Positions 17,795-27,106 are shown, numbered from the stretch's first letter. The stretch: 64,000 nt of DNA from JAIQGF01 sp051006995 (GCA_051006995.1 JBPCSQ010000008.1:124001-188000), one strand, 5' to 3'. Notes: generated from the letters alone by a model not told the origin. Made by a program: numbers and translations.

Positions 17795-18625
17795 ATGCTC
17801 GAAGAATCCGGGCACGACGTACAACCTGAAGGCGGCCAGGGTCACACGTTGCGCAATGTGCTGCTGGGCATCGCCATCGTTTACGTGATTGCGTCCCTGT
17901 ATTTCATTTTCGACATGCGCGGGCGAGTGGACAAGCTCGAAGGCCAGCAGAAGACAGCCACCGCGGAAAATGCTCAACTGCTCAAGCGGCTCGGCATCGC
18001 CGAGTCCAGCCTCAAGGCTGAGACCACCGTGTTGGCCGAAAAGGTGGGGATGACGCAGAAGGAAATCGCGCAACGCTCCGCTGCGCTGCAACGCCAGCAG
18101 AAGGAAGCGGAAGCGCGTCTCAGCGCCGAAACCAAGCAGCAGGTAGGCGCGGTCAGCGGGGAAGTGGCCGGCGTCAAGACCGAACTCGGCGGGGCCAAGA
18201 CCGATATTGCCGCCACCAAGACCGAACTCGAGACGACGAAGGCGAAGCTCGAACGGGTCATGGGGGATCTCGGCGTGCAGAGCGGCCTGATTGCGCGCTC
18301 GCGCGATGACATCGAGTACCTGAAGCACCGCGGTGACCGCAACATCTTCGAGTTCTCGCTGCAAAAGAACTCCAAGCCTAAGCCGGTCTCCACCGTCAGT
18401 CTGCAGCTCAAGAAGGTGGACTCTAAGAAAGGCAAGTTCAGCCTGAACGTCATCGCCGACGATCGCACCATCGAGAAGAAGGACCGGACGATATTCGAGC
18501 CGCTGCAGTTCTATACCGGCCGAGATCGCAACCTGTACGAACTGGTGGTGATGTCGGTTAACAAGAATGAGGTGACCGGGTACCTCAGCACGCCCAAGGG
18601 CGCGCCGGCGCCGGTCCAGCAGTAA
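17795..18625 (+). CDS. Membrane-anchored coiled-coil protein
   Basis: 276 aa. A short cytoplasmic tail, one membrane helix (VLLGIAIVYVIASLYFIF, about 23-40), then a long coiled coil (about 45-180) with phage-tail-fibre-like heptads (VAGVKTELGGAKTDIAATKT and ELETTKAKLERVMGDL). A beta-rich C-terminal domain (about 190-265: FEFSLQKN, STVSLQLKKVDSKKGKFSLNV) follows. It probably projects into the periplasm. I do not recognise a functional family. Confidence 0.78.
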   Translation: MLEESGHDVQPEGGQGHTLRNVLLGIAIVYVIASLYFIFDMRGRVDKLEGQQKTATAENAQLLKRLGIAESSLKAETTVLAEKVGMTQKEIAQRSAALQRQQKEAEARLSAETKQQVGAVSGEVAGVKTELGGAKTDIAATKTELETTKAKLERVMGDLGVQSGLIARSRDDIEYLKHRGDRNIFEFSLQKNSKPKPVSTVSLQLKKVDSKKGKFSLNVIADDRTIEKKDRTIFEPLQFYTGRDRNLYELVVMSVNKNEVTGYLSTPKGAPAPVQQ

Positions 18626-18643
18626 CCTCGCCAAACCAAAACA

Positions 18644-18675
18644 AAAAGGACGCCGGTAGATTGCGGCGTCCTTTT
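18644..18675. terminator. Bidirectional intrinsic terminator
   Basis: AAAAGGACGCCG / CGGCGTCCTTTT with an 8-nt loop, lying between the convergent coiled-coil and phosphatase genes. Confidence 0.85.
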
Positions 18676-18688
18676 CGTTGGAGCTTTC

Positions 18689-19576
18689 CTAGCGGCGCTT
18701 ACTCTCCGCTGCCCGAACGACCAGCAAGCTGACATCATCCTGCGGACGCGCGCCTTCGCTGAAATCCTGAAGGGCCGCCAGCAGCGAGAACAGCACCGAC
18801 TCCGCCGGCTCACCGGCATGGTCACGCGCAGCCTGCGCCAGACGCGCTTCCCCAAACTCTTCCTCGCTGCGATTGGCGTGCTCCAGCACGCCATCCGAAC
18901 ATGCCAGCAGCACCTCCCCGGGCGCGATGGTCACCTCGGCAGACTTGAAGGAGGCCCCGTTCACCACGCCGAGAATCGGGCCGCCGGCATCCAGCCGGCG
19001 CAATTCGCGATTGCTGCCCAAGAGCAGAGCCGGTGGATGTCCCGCATTGCAGTACTCGATCCGCCCGCAGCTTGCGTCCAGCCGTAGCAGAATCATCGTG
19101 CTGATGGGAGGGGACGGACGAAGCGCACACATATCCTGGTTCACGGCGCTCATCACTTCCGCCGCCTCGGTGTGTGATGACAGGTGGCAGCGGATCATGC
19201 TCACAAGATAGGTGAACCACATGGCCGCAGCGATGCCCTTGCCGGCAATATCGCCGACCGCGATCCAGACTTTGTCGCCAAAGTCCATGGTGGTGACGAA
19301 GTCGCCCGCCAGGTGCCGCACCGGGAAGACCTCGCTGGCGATATCGAAGGAGCCGCGGCGCAACAATCGTGGCCCGCTGAGCCGCCGCTGGATGTGACCG
19401 GCCTCGAGCAATTGCTGGTGCAACTCCCGCCGTTCCTGCTCCAGCGCGGCCACTTGGACTTCCATCGGTCCAACTTCGGGAAGTGCTTCCGATCGTCCCT
19501 GGCGCGACGCGCTCGCTGGGTGCGGGTTCGGCACAAACACTGCGGGTTTCAGGATTCGGTGACGACTGGTGGCCAT
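18689..19576 (-). CDS. PP2C/SpoIIE-type serine phosphatase (RsbU-like)
   Basis: 295 aa. A short N-terminal coiled coil (QVAALEQERRELHQQLLEA) precedes the phosphatase domain. Metal-binding aspartates lie in HLAGDFV and VGDIAGKGIAAA, with further motifs in EYCNAGHPPALL, LACSDGVLEHAN and RPQDDVSLLVV. Such enzymes dephosphorylate anti-anti-sigma proteins in partner-switching pathways. The start ATG follows GGGGAGACGAGTC. It lies 28 nt after the response-regulator stop and is likely the third gene of the kinase operon, making it a candidate output of that system, although it has no receiver domain. Confidence 0.88.
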   Translation of the reverse strand: MATSRHRILKPAVFVPNPHPASASRQGRSEALPEVGPMEVQVAALEQERRELHQQLLEAGHIQRRLSGPRLLRRGSFDIASEVFPVRHLAGDFVTTMDFGDKVWIAVGDIAGKGIAAAMWFTYLVSMIRCHLSSHTEAAEVMSAVNQDMCALRPSPPISTMILLRLDASCGRIEYCNAGHPPALLLGSNRELRRLDAGGPILGVVNGASFKSAEVTIAPGEVLLACSDGVLEHANRSEEEFGEARLAQAARDHAGEPAESVLFSLLAALQDFSEGARPQDDVSLLVVRAAESKRR

Positions 19577-19604
19577 GACTCGTCTCCCCAGAAACGATAG
19601 ACGG

Positions 19605-20285
19605 CTAACCGACGAATTTGTAACCCGTCCCGTGGACGGTCAGAAAAAATTGTGGCTGTTCGGGATTCGGTTCGAGCTTCTGGCGGAGGCGCACGATGTG
19701 CGCGTCCACCGTCCGCGTAGTCGGGAAATGCTCGTAGCCCCATACCTCGTTGAGCAGACGCTCGCGGCTGAGCGTCTGGCCGGCGTTGGAGATGAAATAT
19801 TTCAGCAAATCAAATTCCTTGCTCGAAATCTCCAGCGGCTTGCCGCGGCGCATCACGCGGCAGCCCTTCAGGTCCACGGTGACATCGGAAAATCCGTAGC
19901 GCTCGCCGTCGCCCCCGCCGTTGGGCGCGCGCCGCAGGACCGCTTTCGTGCGCGCGATTAACTCGCGAATCGAAAATGGCTTGGTGACGTAGTCGTCGGC
20001 GCCCAACTCCAGGCCGACTACCTTATCTACCTCCTGCCCCCGCGCCGTCAGCATGATGATGGGCAGTGATGGCCGCTTCGCCCGGAGCTGCTTGCACACG
20101 TCCAGGCCGCTCATCTTCGGCATCATGACGTCGAGCAGCACCAGGTCGGGCGAGTCCTTCAGCGCCCGTTCCAGTCCTTCAGCGCCATCGTAGGCGGCGA
20201 GCACGTCGTGACCCTCGAACTCGAAGTTGTCGCGGAGCCCCGCCACCATGTTCGGTTCGTCTTCAATGATCAGGATTTTTGCCAT
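19605..20285 (-). CDS. OmpR/PhoB-family response regulator
   Basis: 226 aa from ATG at 20285. The receiver domain has the phospho-acceptor Asp52 (LVLLDVMMPKMSG), the Thr of MLTARG and the Lys of KPFSIRELIART. The C-terminal winged helix includes LEISSKEFDLLKYFISNAG and TTRTVDAHIVRLRQKLEPNP. The start codon overlaps the stop of the sensor kinase (TAATG), so the two are translationally coupled. Confidence 0.95.
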   Translation of the reverse strand: MAKILIIEDEPNMVAGLRDNFEFEGHDVLAAYDGAEGLERALKDSPDLVLLDVMMPKMSGLDVCKQLRAKRPSLPIIMLTARGQEVDKVVGLELGADDYVTKPFSIRELIARTKAVLRRAPNGGGDGERYGFSDVTVDLKGCRVMRRGKPLEISSKEFDLLKYFISNAGQTLSRERLLNEVWGYEHFPTTRTVDAHIVRLRQKLEPNPEQPQFFLTVHGTGYKFVG

Positions 20286-21976
20286 TACGCCACCCCCACG
20301 CCTTGGTTCATGTTGTTGGCTGAATTCCTGGCTGCCAGCGCGGCGTTCAGCGGCAGCTCGAATGTGAACGTGCTGCCCTTGCCGGGTGCGCTGTCTACCC
20401 ACACGTCGCCGCCATGCGCGTGCGCGATATGCCGCACCAGGCAAAGCCCCAGACCGCTGCCCTTGGTGTTGTGCACCAGCGGATCGCACACGCGGTAGAA
20501 CTTCTCGAAAATCTTCGGTTGCTCGGCGCGATCAATGCCGATGCCGTGATCCACCACTTCCAGCTTGACCGAGCCGTTACTGCGCCGCAGGTTCACCGCC
20601 AGGTAGCGGTCCTCGGAGGAATACTTGATCGCATTGTTCACCAGGTTGAGCAGTGAGCGGGCGATGGCCTCACGATCCACTACCACCGGCGGGATATCCG
20701 GGGCGATGTTCTCCTCGAACTTGAAGCCCTGCTGCTCGATTTGGTAGCGGTAGGACTCGAGCGTGGTGCGGACCAGTTCCGGCAGGTTGGTCTCGCGGAA
20801 GTCGTATTCCTTGCGCCCCGCCTCGATGCGCGAGAAATCGAGGATGTTGTTGATCAGCGCCGTGAGCCGCTCGCTTTCCTTGCGGATGGTGCAGTAATAC
20901 TCATGCTGCTTGTCGGGATTCGGTACGCGACCCATCTCCAGCGTCTCCGCATACAGGCGGATCAGCGCCAGCGGCGTGCGCAGCTCGTGCGAAACGTTGG
21001 AGACGAAGTCCGACTTGGTTTTTGCCAGGTCCATTTCCTTGTGCACGCCGCGGTAGGCGAACACCAGACCCGCTGCCAGCAGCAACGAGAGGCTACCGAG
21101 AGTCAGGAAACTGGTGCGCAGAAACTTGTGCCCGATCGCCTCCACCGTCGTTCCCTTGAACTTCATGGCCAGCATCAGGCCGGGAAAGGCCGCTTCCAAT
21201 TTGCGCTCGACCTCGGGTGTGCCGCCGTCCCAATCGGAGCAGGAGGCCAAAGCAGGCTCCTTCGGCGCGTGGATCATCATCACCGCTTCGGAGTAGGAGT
21301 TGTTCTCCCGCGCTTCGGCCGCGCTCTCGGCCATCATCGTGTTCATAATTTCCGGGAAGAACTTGTCCTGGAGAAATTCGGGATCGAAAACCGCGCCGCC
21401 AATCGCATTGGGACTTCCCTTGATCGGGAAGAAGATCGTTGCCTCGTACACCTGCTTGCCATTGCGGGTGACCCAGTCGGAGTACCCCATGAAAGGACGG
21501 TCGCCCTTGCTCTCCATTTTGTTGAGTTTCCCGAGGAGCATGCCGCCTTCCATGTCGAACCAGCCCGTGATCATGGAGGCCATTTTGTCGCCTTCCGCGC
21601 GCACTTCGTCCCCGTTGCCATCGCGCGCTGCCGAGCGCACCACCGTCCCCTTGCCCTTGGCCCAGGTGAACACGTGGATGAAATGCGGATTCTTGTCCAC
21701 GATGGCCTGCAGCACGTCCCCGGCGTTCGATTGAAAGGCGCAGGGCACTTTGGACTGGACTTCTTCCACCATGTCGTGGGCCTTACGCGCCATGCGCTTT
21801 TCGGTGATGGCCATCATGTGCTGGAAGTCGCGCTGGATGGCCGCCTCGATGGCACGGTCGCGCTGGATGCTGCGCAGGTGCAGCACGCTGAACCCGATCA
21901 GCGCCGCCGCCGGCACCACCACGAACCCCAGCGTGACCAGCAACCTCATCCGCTCATTGCGATACCACTTCGCCAT
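20285..21976 (-). CDS. Membrane sensor histidine kinase
   Basis: 563 aa from ATG at 21976, with GAGGCAACT upstream. TM1 is about 11-30, followed by a large periplasmic sensor domain (about 35-285) that I cannot assign. TM2 is about 289-308. The dimerisation domain has the phospho-acceptor His330 in SHELRTPLALIR. ATPase boxes are NNAIKYS, DHGIGIDRAEQPKIFEKFYR and GSGLGLCLVRHI. It is coupled to the response regulator by stop/start overlap. The periplasmic part holds the lone pairs of Cys at about 79 and 246. Confidence 0.93.
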   Translation of the reverse strand: MAKWYRNERMRLLVTLGFVVVPAAALIGFSVLHLRSIQRDRAIEAAIQRDFQHMMAITEKRMARKAHDMVEEVQSKVPCAFQSNAGDVLQAIVDKNPHFIHVFTWAKGKGTVVRSAARDGNGDEVRAEGDKMASMITGWFDMEGGMLLGKLNKMESKGDRPFMGYSDWVTRNGKQVYEATIFFPIKGSPNAIGGAVFDPEFLQDKFFPEIMNTMMAESAAEARENNSYSEAVMMIHAPKEPALASCSDWDGGTPEVERKLEAAFPGLMLAMKFKGTTVEAIGHKFLRTSFLTLGSLSLLLAAGLVFAYRGVHKEMDLAKTKSDFVSNVSHELRTPLALIRLYAETLEMGRVPNPDKQHEYYCTIRKESERLTALINNILDFSRIEAGRKEYDFRETNLPELVRTTLESYRYQIEQQGFKFEENIAPDIPPVVVDREAIARSLLNLVNNAIKYSSEDRYLAVNLRRSNGSVKLEVVDHGIGIDRAEQPKIFEKFYRVCDPLVHNTKGSGLGLCLVRHIAHAHGGDVWVDSAPGKGSTFTFELPLNAALAARNSANNMNQGVGVA

Positions 21977-22173
21977 AGTTGCCTCGACTCGGGCTTCACG
22001 CCCTCGCAACGCCCCAAACAATAGTTTCTTCCCGCCGCGAATGTGTGAAAGAGAAGTAAAAAGGCGTAAAAAGTTGTGAATTCCGCCGGGAGGGCGAAAA
22101 CCGCGATGCGCACAGATTATATCGGCGGCTGGCTTGAAGCGACAGGCTATCGTAGTGGAGTCATTCCGAGTTG

Positions 22174-22266
22174 TGGAGTCACTCCGAGCGCAGCCAGCAG
22201 TCTGCTGTAATCGCCATTTTCATTGTGACGTTTACAACAGATTCCTCGCTCCGCTCGGGATGACTC
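22174..22266. repeat. Dispersed palindromic repeat, copy 2
   Basis: Same core (CTGTAATCGCC, then GTGACGTTTACAACAGATTC) and right arm (CTCGCTCCGCTCGGGATGAC) as copy 1 at 8972-9065. The left arm is degenerate (GTCACTCCGAGCGCAGCCAG). A partial extra left arm (GGAGTCATTCCGAG) lies just upstream at 22157-22170. It is located between the histidine-kinase start and the next gene's stop. Confidence 0.85.
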
Positions 22267-22305
22267 GGCGGTATTGCCGGGGGACTAGCGGCCAGGGGCT
22301 AGCGG

Positions 22306-22938
22306 CTATTTGGTCAGAACCACGGCTTTCTGGTCGTACGGCTGGATAGTCACGGTCAGCGATTTGCGCTTGTCGAAATCGTCTTTCGTCACGTTGAAGC
22401 TGAACACCACGGTGCCTTTCTGCTGGGCCCCGGGCGCGACCTTCGCCTCCGGCAACAGCGGCGCCTGTGTGTTCTGCTTCAGGTCCGGGAAAGCCTGGTA
22501 ATAGCGTTCGACGTCCACCGCAGGCGCGGCCTCGTCGTTGAAGATGCCTTTTTCCGTGGTCAAAGTCGCCTTGATGGTGTGAACCCATAGCGGCTTCTCG
22601 CCGTTATTGCTTAATGCGACGTTGACGGCCACCAGCACGCTATCGGGCTGCACCTGCACGGCGTTGATGTTGTCCATGCTCGCCGCGCCCTGCGGCTTGG
22701 CGCGCGTGGTGTAGGCCAGGATTGCAACCACCACCGCGACAATCACCAGCGCCACTGCTACCGGTTGCCACGGCGGAAGCGTCCAGCGTGCCCGGCTGAA
22801 CTCCTCCTCCATCGGGACGTGGGCGCGATCAAAATCTTCTTCGGAACGTTTGGGCACAAGCCGCGGCTTTGGCTCGGGTGCCGGCGCGCCCGCGGCAGGA
22901 TCGGTGGCGCCGGGACTTGGGGCTGTATTTTCCGCCAT
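22306..22938 (-). CDS. Single-pass membrane protein with extracytoplasmic beta domain
   Basis: 210 aa. A proline/alanine-rich N-terminus and charged stretch (about 1-50) precede one membrane helix (PVAVALVIVAVVVAILAYTT, about 58-78). The extracytoplasmic domain contains DSVLVAVNVALSNNGEKPLWV and GTVVFSFNVTKDDF, with the strand pattern of DUF4352- or Ig-like domains. Function unknown. It is followed after 81 nt on its upstream side by polX, transcribed away in the same direction. Confidence 0.75.
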   Translation of the reverse strand: MAENTAPSPGATDPAAGAPAPEPKPRLVPKRSEEDFDRAHVPMEEEFSRARWTLPPWQPVAVALVIVAVVVAILAYTTRAKPQGAASMDNINAVQVQPDSVLVAVNVALSNNGEKPLWVHTIKATLTTEKGIFNDEAAPAVDVERYYQAFPDLKQNTQAPLLPEAKVAPGAQQKGTVVFSFNVTKDDFDKRKSLTVTIQPYDQKAVVLTK

Positions 22939-23019
22939 GATCGAAATCCATTCTGCGCCCGGAGGCGCTGTGCTGATGTGAGATGCTGGCCAACGCAGCG
23001 GCGCTGGCTCTTACAGCCG

Positions 23020-24795
23020 CTAACCAGCAGCCACGGGCCACTGCTTTTTCATCGCCTTGGCAAACTTCTCCGTCGGCAGCGTATTCAGCACGTCATCCTT
23101 GGTCAGCCATGCCCGTCGCGCCTGCAATACCCCATACTTGATTTTCTCCATGTGCGTGGGGTGGTGCGCGTCGGTGTTGATCACGATCTTCACGCCGCGT
23201 TCCTTCGCCATGCGCAAGTGACGGTCGCATAAATCCAGCCGGTCGGGATAAGCGTTCAATTCCATGGCGACTTTATTGCGCGCCGCTGCCGCCAGCACCG
23301 CTTCCATGTTGAACTGGTAGGCATCGCGCCGCAGCAGGATGCGACCGGTGGGATGACCAATCACGCTGACATTTTTATTTTCGATCGCCTTCAGCAGGCG
23401 CTCCGTCATTTCCTGCGGTTGCTGGTTGAACGCCGAGTGCACGCTGGCGATCACCACATCCATCTGCTCCAAGACACCGTCGGATAAATCAAGTGCGCCG
23501 TCGGCCAGGATGTCCACCTCGATTCCTGCGAATACGCGGATGCCTTCCATCTTCTCGCCGACCCTGCGGATTTTGCGGATGTGCGCCTCGGCGCGCTTGT
23601 CGTCCAATCCGTTGGCAAAGGCCAGGTTCTTGGAGTGGTCGGTGATCGCCATGTAATGGTAGCCGCGCGCCCTCGCTGCCTCCGCCATCTCCTCGATGGT
23701 GCTCTTGCCGTCTGTTTCCACCGTGTGCATGTGCACGTCGCCCTGGAGGTCGCGCTGCTCCAGCAGCTTCGGCAATTTGTGGTCAATGGCCGCTTCGATT
23801 TCTCCACAGTTTTCCCGCATTTCCGGAGGAATGCAGTCCATTCCGAGCTTGGCGTAAATCTCGTCTTCGGTCTTGCCGGCCACGCGCTTTTCGTCCTTCA
23901 CCCGCACCAGCCCGTACTCGTTGAGCGTGTAACCCAGCTTGAGTGCGCGCTGGCGCAGCGCGACGTTGTGCGACTTTGACCCGGTGAAGTACTGCATGGC
24001 GGCGCCGAACGACTCCGGCGGAAGCAGCCGCACGTCCACCTGCATGCCGCTGCGCAGCTTGAAGCTGACCTTATTGTCGCCTTTGGCCAGTACGTCGAGA
24101 ATGCCCGGAAATTTAAGGATCCGCTCAATGACTTCGTTGCGCTGCTTGTCGTTCAGGCAGCACTTGCCGGTGATCAGCATGTCGAGATCGCCCACGGTTT
24201 CGCGCCCGCGGCGCAGCGATCCGGCAGGCGTCACCTTCTCCACTCCCGGCAGGTGCGCCAGGTGGTCCGCCAATTTCTGCGCGATGGTATCGGCGTCATC
24301 GAGGCAGAACCGGCCGGCAATGTTGCGGTAGGTCTCGATGGCCTTCAGGATCTTCTGCTCCTGCTTTTCTCCCAGCCGCGGCAACTCGCGCAGCTTGCCT
24401 TCGCGTGCCAGTTTCTCCACCCCCTCGAGGTCCGCCACCTGATAGGCGCTCCACAACAGCGCGATCGTCTTCGGCCCCAGCCCCTGGATTTTCAGCAGCT
24501 CCAGCATCGACGGCCGGTACTTCTCCAGAAGCTCCGCCCGCACCGTCATCTGCCCGCTTTCGTAGAGTTCCTTGAGGTGAAAGCTCATCCCCTTCCCGAT
24601 GCCGGGAATTTCCAGCAGCTTCTTCGGTTCGGGAATGATGGCCCAAATCGGCTGGTCGAGGGCCTCAATGGCTTCGGCGGCGCGGCGGTAGGAGCGAATG
24701 CGAAACGGATCGTCGCCGTTGATTTCCATCAGGTCGGCGGTCTCATAAAGGAGAGTGGCGATTGCCTTGTTGTCCAGTATTCGATCGGCGGGCAT
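23020..24795 (-). CDS. polX: PolX-family DNA polymerase with PHP domain
   Basis: 591 aa. The N-terminal HhH 8-kDa-like domain has LEIPGIGKGMSFHLKELYESG. The pol beta palm has GSLRRGRETVGDLDML with the D-x-D metal pair, DVRLLPPESFGAAMQYFTGS and further catalytic region. The C-terminal PHP phosphoesterase has DVHMHTVETDGKS, MAITDHSKN, GIEVDIL, ASVHSAF, IGHPTGR and NTDAHHP. Bacterial PolX enzymes fill short gaps and use the PHP domain as a 3'-5' exonuclease, acting in base-excision or break repair. All visible metal ligands are intact. Confidence 0.95.
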   Translation of the reverse strand: MPADRILDNKAIATLLYETADLMEINGDDPFRIRSYRRAAEAIEALDQPIWAIIPEPKKLLEIPGIGKGMSFHLKELYESGQMTVRAELLEKYRPSMLELLKIQGLGPKTIALLWSAYQVADLEGVEKLAREGKLRELPRLGEKQEQKILKAIETYRNIAGRFCLDDADTIAQKLADHLAHLPGVEKVTPAGSLRRGRETVGDLDMLITGKCCLNDKQRNEVIERILKFPGILDVLAKGDNKVSFKLRSGMQVDVRLLPPESFGAAMQYFTGSKSHNVALRQRALKLGYTLNEYGLVRVKDEKRVAGKTEDEIYAKLGMDCIPPEMRENCGEIEAAIDHKLPKLLEQRDLQGDVHMHTVETDGKSTIEEMAEAARARGYHYMAITDHSKNLAFANGLDDKRAEAHIRKIRRVGEKMEGIRVFAGIEVDILADGALDLSDGVLEQMDVVIASVHSAFNQQPQEMTERLLKAIENKNVSVIGHPTGRILLRRDAYQFNMEAVLAAAARNKVAMELNAYPDRLDLCDRHLRMAKERGVKIVINTDAHHPTHMEKIKYGVLQARRAWLTKDDVLNTLPTEKFAKAMKKQWPVAAG

Positions 24796-24929
24796 GTGCG
24801 TTGCGATTGTATTCCCTGGCCGGCATTCTTTTTACCACCGAGACGTAGAGGAAACCGGACAGGGCCTTGTGAAGCTGTCGGTGCTGCCTCGGTGGCTCTG
24901 TGGTGAAGGGTGATCCTGCGAAAAAACAA

Positions 24930-24949
24930 ACCCAGCCCTCGGGCCGGGT
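24930..24949 (-). terminator. Intrinsic terminator of the cold-shock gene
   Basis: On the minus strand, ACCCGGCCC and GGGCTGGGT pair with one G-U and are followed by a TTTGTTTTTT tract, about 35 nt past the stop of the cold-shock gene. Confidence 0.75.
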
Positions 24950-24984
24950 AGAAAAATCAGAATTTGATCTTCTTTTACGCCTTT

Positions 24985-25197
24985 TTAAGCCGAAACTTTG
25001 ATCACATTTCCGGCCTGGGGGCCTTTCTGGCCCTCGACGATCTCGAATTCTACGTCGTCGCCTTCCTGCAGGCTTTTATAGCCCTCGGAGTTGATGGCGC
25101 TGTAATGGACGAACACATCCGGGCCTTCATCGCGGCCGATGAATCCGAATCCCTTGGCATTGTTGAACCATTTTACTTTTCCCTTGATGCGCGACAC
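24985..25197 (-). CDS. Cold-shock domain protein
   Basis: 70 aa, whole-protein OB fold. RNP1 is KGFGFIG and RNP2 is VFVHYSAI, with KVKWFNNAK at the N-terminus. It binds single-stranded RNA/DNA as a chaperone. A 230-nt upstream spacer may contain a long 5' leader, usual for csp genes; no firm motif was identified there. Confidence 0.95.
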   Translation of the reverse strand: MSRIKGKVKWFNNAKGFGFIGRDEGPDVFVHYSAINSEGYKSLQEGDDVEFEIVEGQKGPQAGNVIKVSA

Positions 25198-25427
25198 TTG
25201 CTCTTTCCTCCGTGCGATTCCGCCACCGCGCCCCCCACGCGCGCGCGGTTCTAACTGCCCATCAGGATTACGGCCAATACGACGGAGTGCTCGGCTTGCT
25301 GGCGCCTCGCCTGCTTGGCGGGAAGGGGCCTTGGGAATGGGTTTGATCCATTCTCGCGCCCTTGTTGTGGGTTGTCAAGTTAGTACACAGGGACGGGCGG
25401 CGTAGGCGCAGCGTTTGGAGCGCGGCG

Positions 25428-26513
25428 CTAAGTGCTCGGTACTGTCTCCTCCTGCTTTGTCACTACTACCGGATGCAGCCCCAGCGCGACATCAAGCAGT
25501 TGTTGGTCTACCAGCCGTGTTTTGTTGATCGCCTCCTGCAATGGCACGGAGACGATATCGGTTCCGTGCAGGGCCACCATGCCGCCGAATTCACCTTTGT
25601 GCACCATGTCGATGGCGCCCATGCCGTAGCGCGTGGCCAGCACGCGATCAAAAGCCGTGGGTGATCCGCCGCGCTGGATGTGTCCCAGGACTACGAACCG
25701 CGTCTCGAACCCGGTGCGCCGCTCAATCTCGCGCGACAGGATCTGGCCAATGCCGCCCAAACGCACGTGCCCGAACTCATCCCGTCCCATGTCCTGCACG
25801 ATGGCTGCGCCGTGCTCGGCATCCACGTCGGTGGCGAACTTTGCGCCCTCCGCCGCCACCACAACGCTGAAGTAACGCCCGCTGGCGTGACGCCGGCGCA
25901 ACGATTCGGCGACCTCATCAATGTCGAACGGCCGCTCCGGTACCAGGATGACATCGGCGCCCCCGGCGATGCCGCTGTAGAGCGCGATCCATCCGGAGTC
26001 GCGCCCCATGACTTCCACCACCATGACCCGGTTGTGCGCTTCGGCCGTCGTGTGCACGCGGTCAATTGCATCCGTAGCGGCATTGACGGCGGTGTCGAAA
26101 CCGAAGCAGAAATCCGTACCCATCAGGTCGTTGTCAATCGTCTTGGGCACACCGACAACAGGGAACTTCATGGTGTGCAGCTTCATGGCCACCGACTGCG
26201 TGTCATCGCCGCCGATCGCGATCAAGGCGCCGATGTCGTGCTTGCGCATCACTTCCAGGCACTTTTGCAGGCCGCCTTCATGCTTCCCGGGATTGGTGCG
26301 CGAAGTGCGCAGAATGGTCCCGCCGCGGGGCAGGATTCCGGCCACAGCGCGCAGGTCGAGCGTCATCGTGCGGTCTTCGAGCACGCCCCGCCAGCCCTCC
26401 AGGTAGCCGACGAACTCGTCCTTGTAATGAAAAATCCCTTTGCGCACGATGGCGCGGATCACCGCGTTTAATCCGGGGCAATCGCCGCCACCGGTCAGCA
26501 CACCGACCTTCAT
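25428..26513 (-). CDS. 6-phosphofructokinase with pyrophosphate-type active-site residues
   Basis: 361 aa. Phosphofructokinase motifs: LTGGGDCPGLN at the N-terminus, GGDDT at 101-105, PKTIDND at 123-129, MGRDSGW, and GGSPTAFDR. Position 104 is Asp and position 124 is Lys, where E. coli ATP-PFK has Gly at both. In this family Asp104/Lys124 is the signature of pyrophosphate-dependent enzymes, so the reaction is probably fructose-6-phosphate + PPi to fructose-1,6-bisphosphate + Pi, reversible. AGGAG precedes the ATG. It is physically separate from the gap-pgk-tpi-ldh cluster about 20 kb away. Confidence 0.92.
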   Translation of the reverse strand: MKVGVLTGGGDCPGLNAVIRAIVRKGIFHYKDEFVGYLEGWRGVLEDRTMTLDLRAVAGILPRGGTILRTSRTNPGKHEGGLQKCLEVMRKHDIGALIAIGGDDTQSVAMKLHTMKFPVVGVPKTIDNDLMGTDFCFGFDTAVNAATDAIDRVHTTAEAHNRVMVVEVMGRDSGWIALYSGIAGGADVILVPERPFDIDEVAESLRRRHASGRYFSVVVAAEGAKFATDVDAEHGAAIVQDMGRDEFGHVRLGGIGQILSREIERRTGFETRFVVLGHIQRGGSPTAFDRVLATRYGMGAIDMVHKGEFGGMVALHGTDIVSVPLQEAINKTRLVDQQLLDVALGLHPVVVTKQEETVPST

Positions 26514-26727
26514 CAGGGCTCCTCACTGCTGCCTAAACTTTTTATTCTAACCCTTGTGCGCGGCTCGCGCATGCCGATGGCTAGTCGTGCTCCGACTTCG
26601 CGGAAACCCGCAAATTTCGCGGCTTTCCCGCATCTCCGCTGCCGGTTCCTGTTGTAGTATTGCCGAACCGATGTGGGGATGCATCGAGACAGATCACAGT
26701 ATCGTGTGACGATACTCAGCGCCACGA

Positions 26728-27102
26728 ATGAGCTCGAACTTTCGCAATTTTGACGAATTCTTTCTGTACTACCTGCGCCAGCACATGAGCGCCACCAACC
26801 GCTGGCTGCACGCCTGCGGCACCGCCGCTGGAGTTCTGGCGGTAGCGCTCGCCCTGCTGCTGCGTCACCCCTGGTTCGCCCTGCTCTGGCTGCCGCTCGG
26901 CTATGGCTTCGCGTGGTTCGGACATCTGCTCGTGGAACGCAACCAGCCGGCCACCTGGAGCTACCCCGCGTGGTCCTTCGTTGCCGATTTCCGCATGCTG
27001 GGGCTGATGCTCACCGGCGGCCTCGATCCGTGGCTAACCGAGGCCGCGCAGGCTGGCGCCGAGGAGCGCGGCCCCGCCCAGAGCGCCGGGGCAGCGGATT
27101 GA
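26728..27102 (+). CDS. DUF962/Mpo1-like membrane protein
   Basis: 124 aa. NFDEFFLYYLRQHMSATNRWLHACGT, GYGFAWFGHLLVERNQPATW and SFVADFRMLGLML are the hallmarks of the DUF962/Mpo1-like family. Conserved His residues (H19, H28, H72 region) form the presumed iron site. Yeast Mpo1 is a 2-hydroxy fatty acid dioxygenase, but bacterial members are mostly uncharacterised. Two membrane segments lie at about 35-70. The last 20 residues are alanine-rich. It precedes ruvC, separated by a large palindromic microrepeat. Confidence 0.85.
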   Translation: MSSNFRNFDEFFLYYLRQHMSATNRWLHACGTAAGVLAVALALLLRHPWFALLWLPLGYGFAWFGHLLVERNQPATWSYPAWSFVADFRMLGLMLTGGLDPWLTEAAQAGAEERGPAQSAGAAD

Positions 27103-27106
27103 TTCA

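Noticed and set aside
20741..22024. 427-codon frame antisense to the histidine kinase
   Set aside because: Shadow of a gene with all expected motifs; His/Arg/Gln-rich composition typical of antisense frames.
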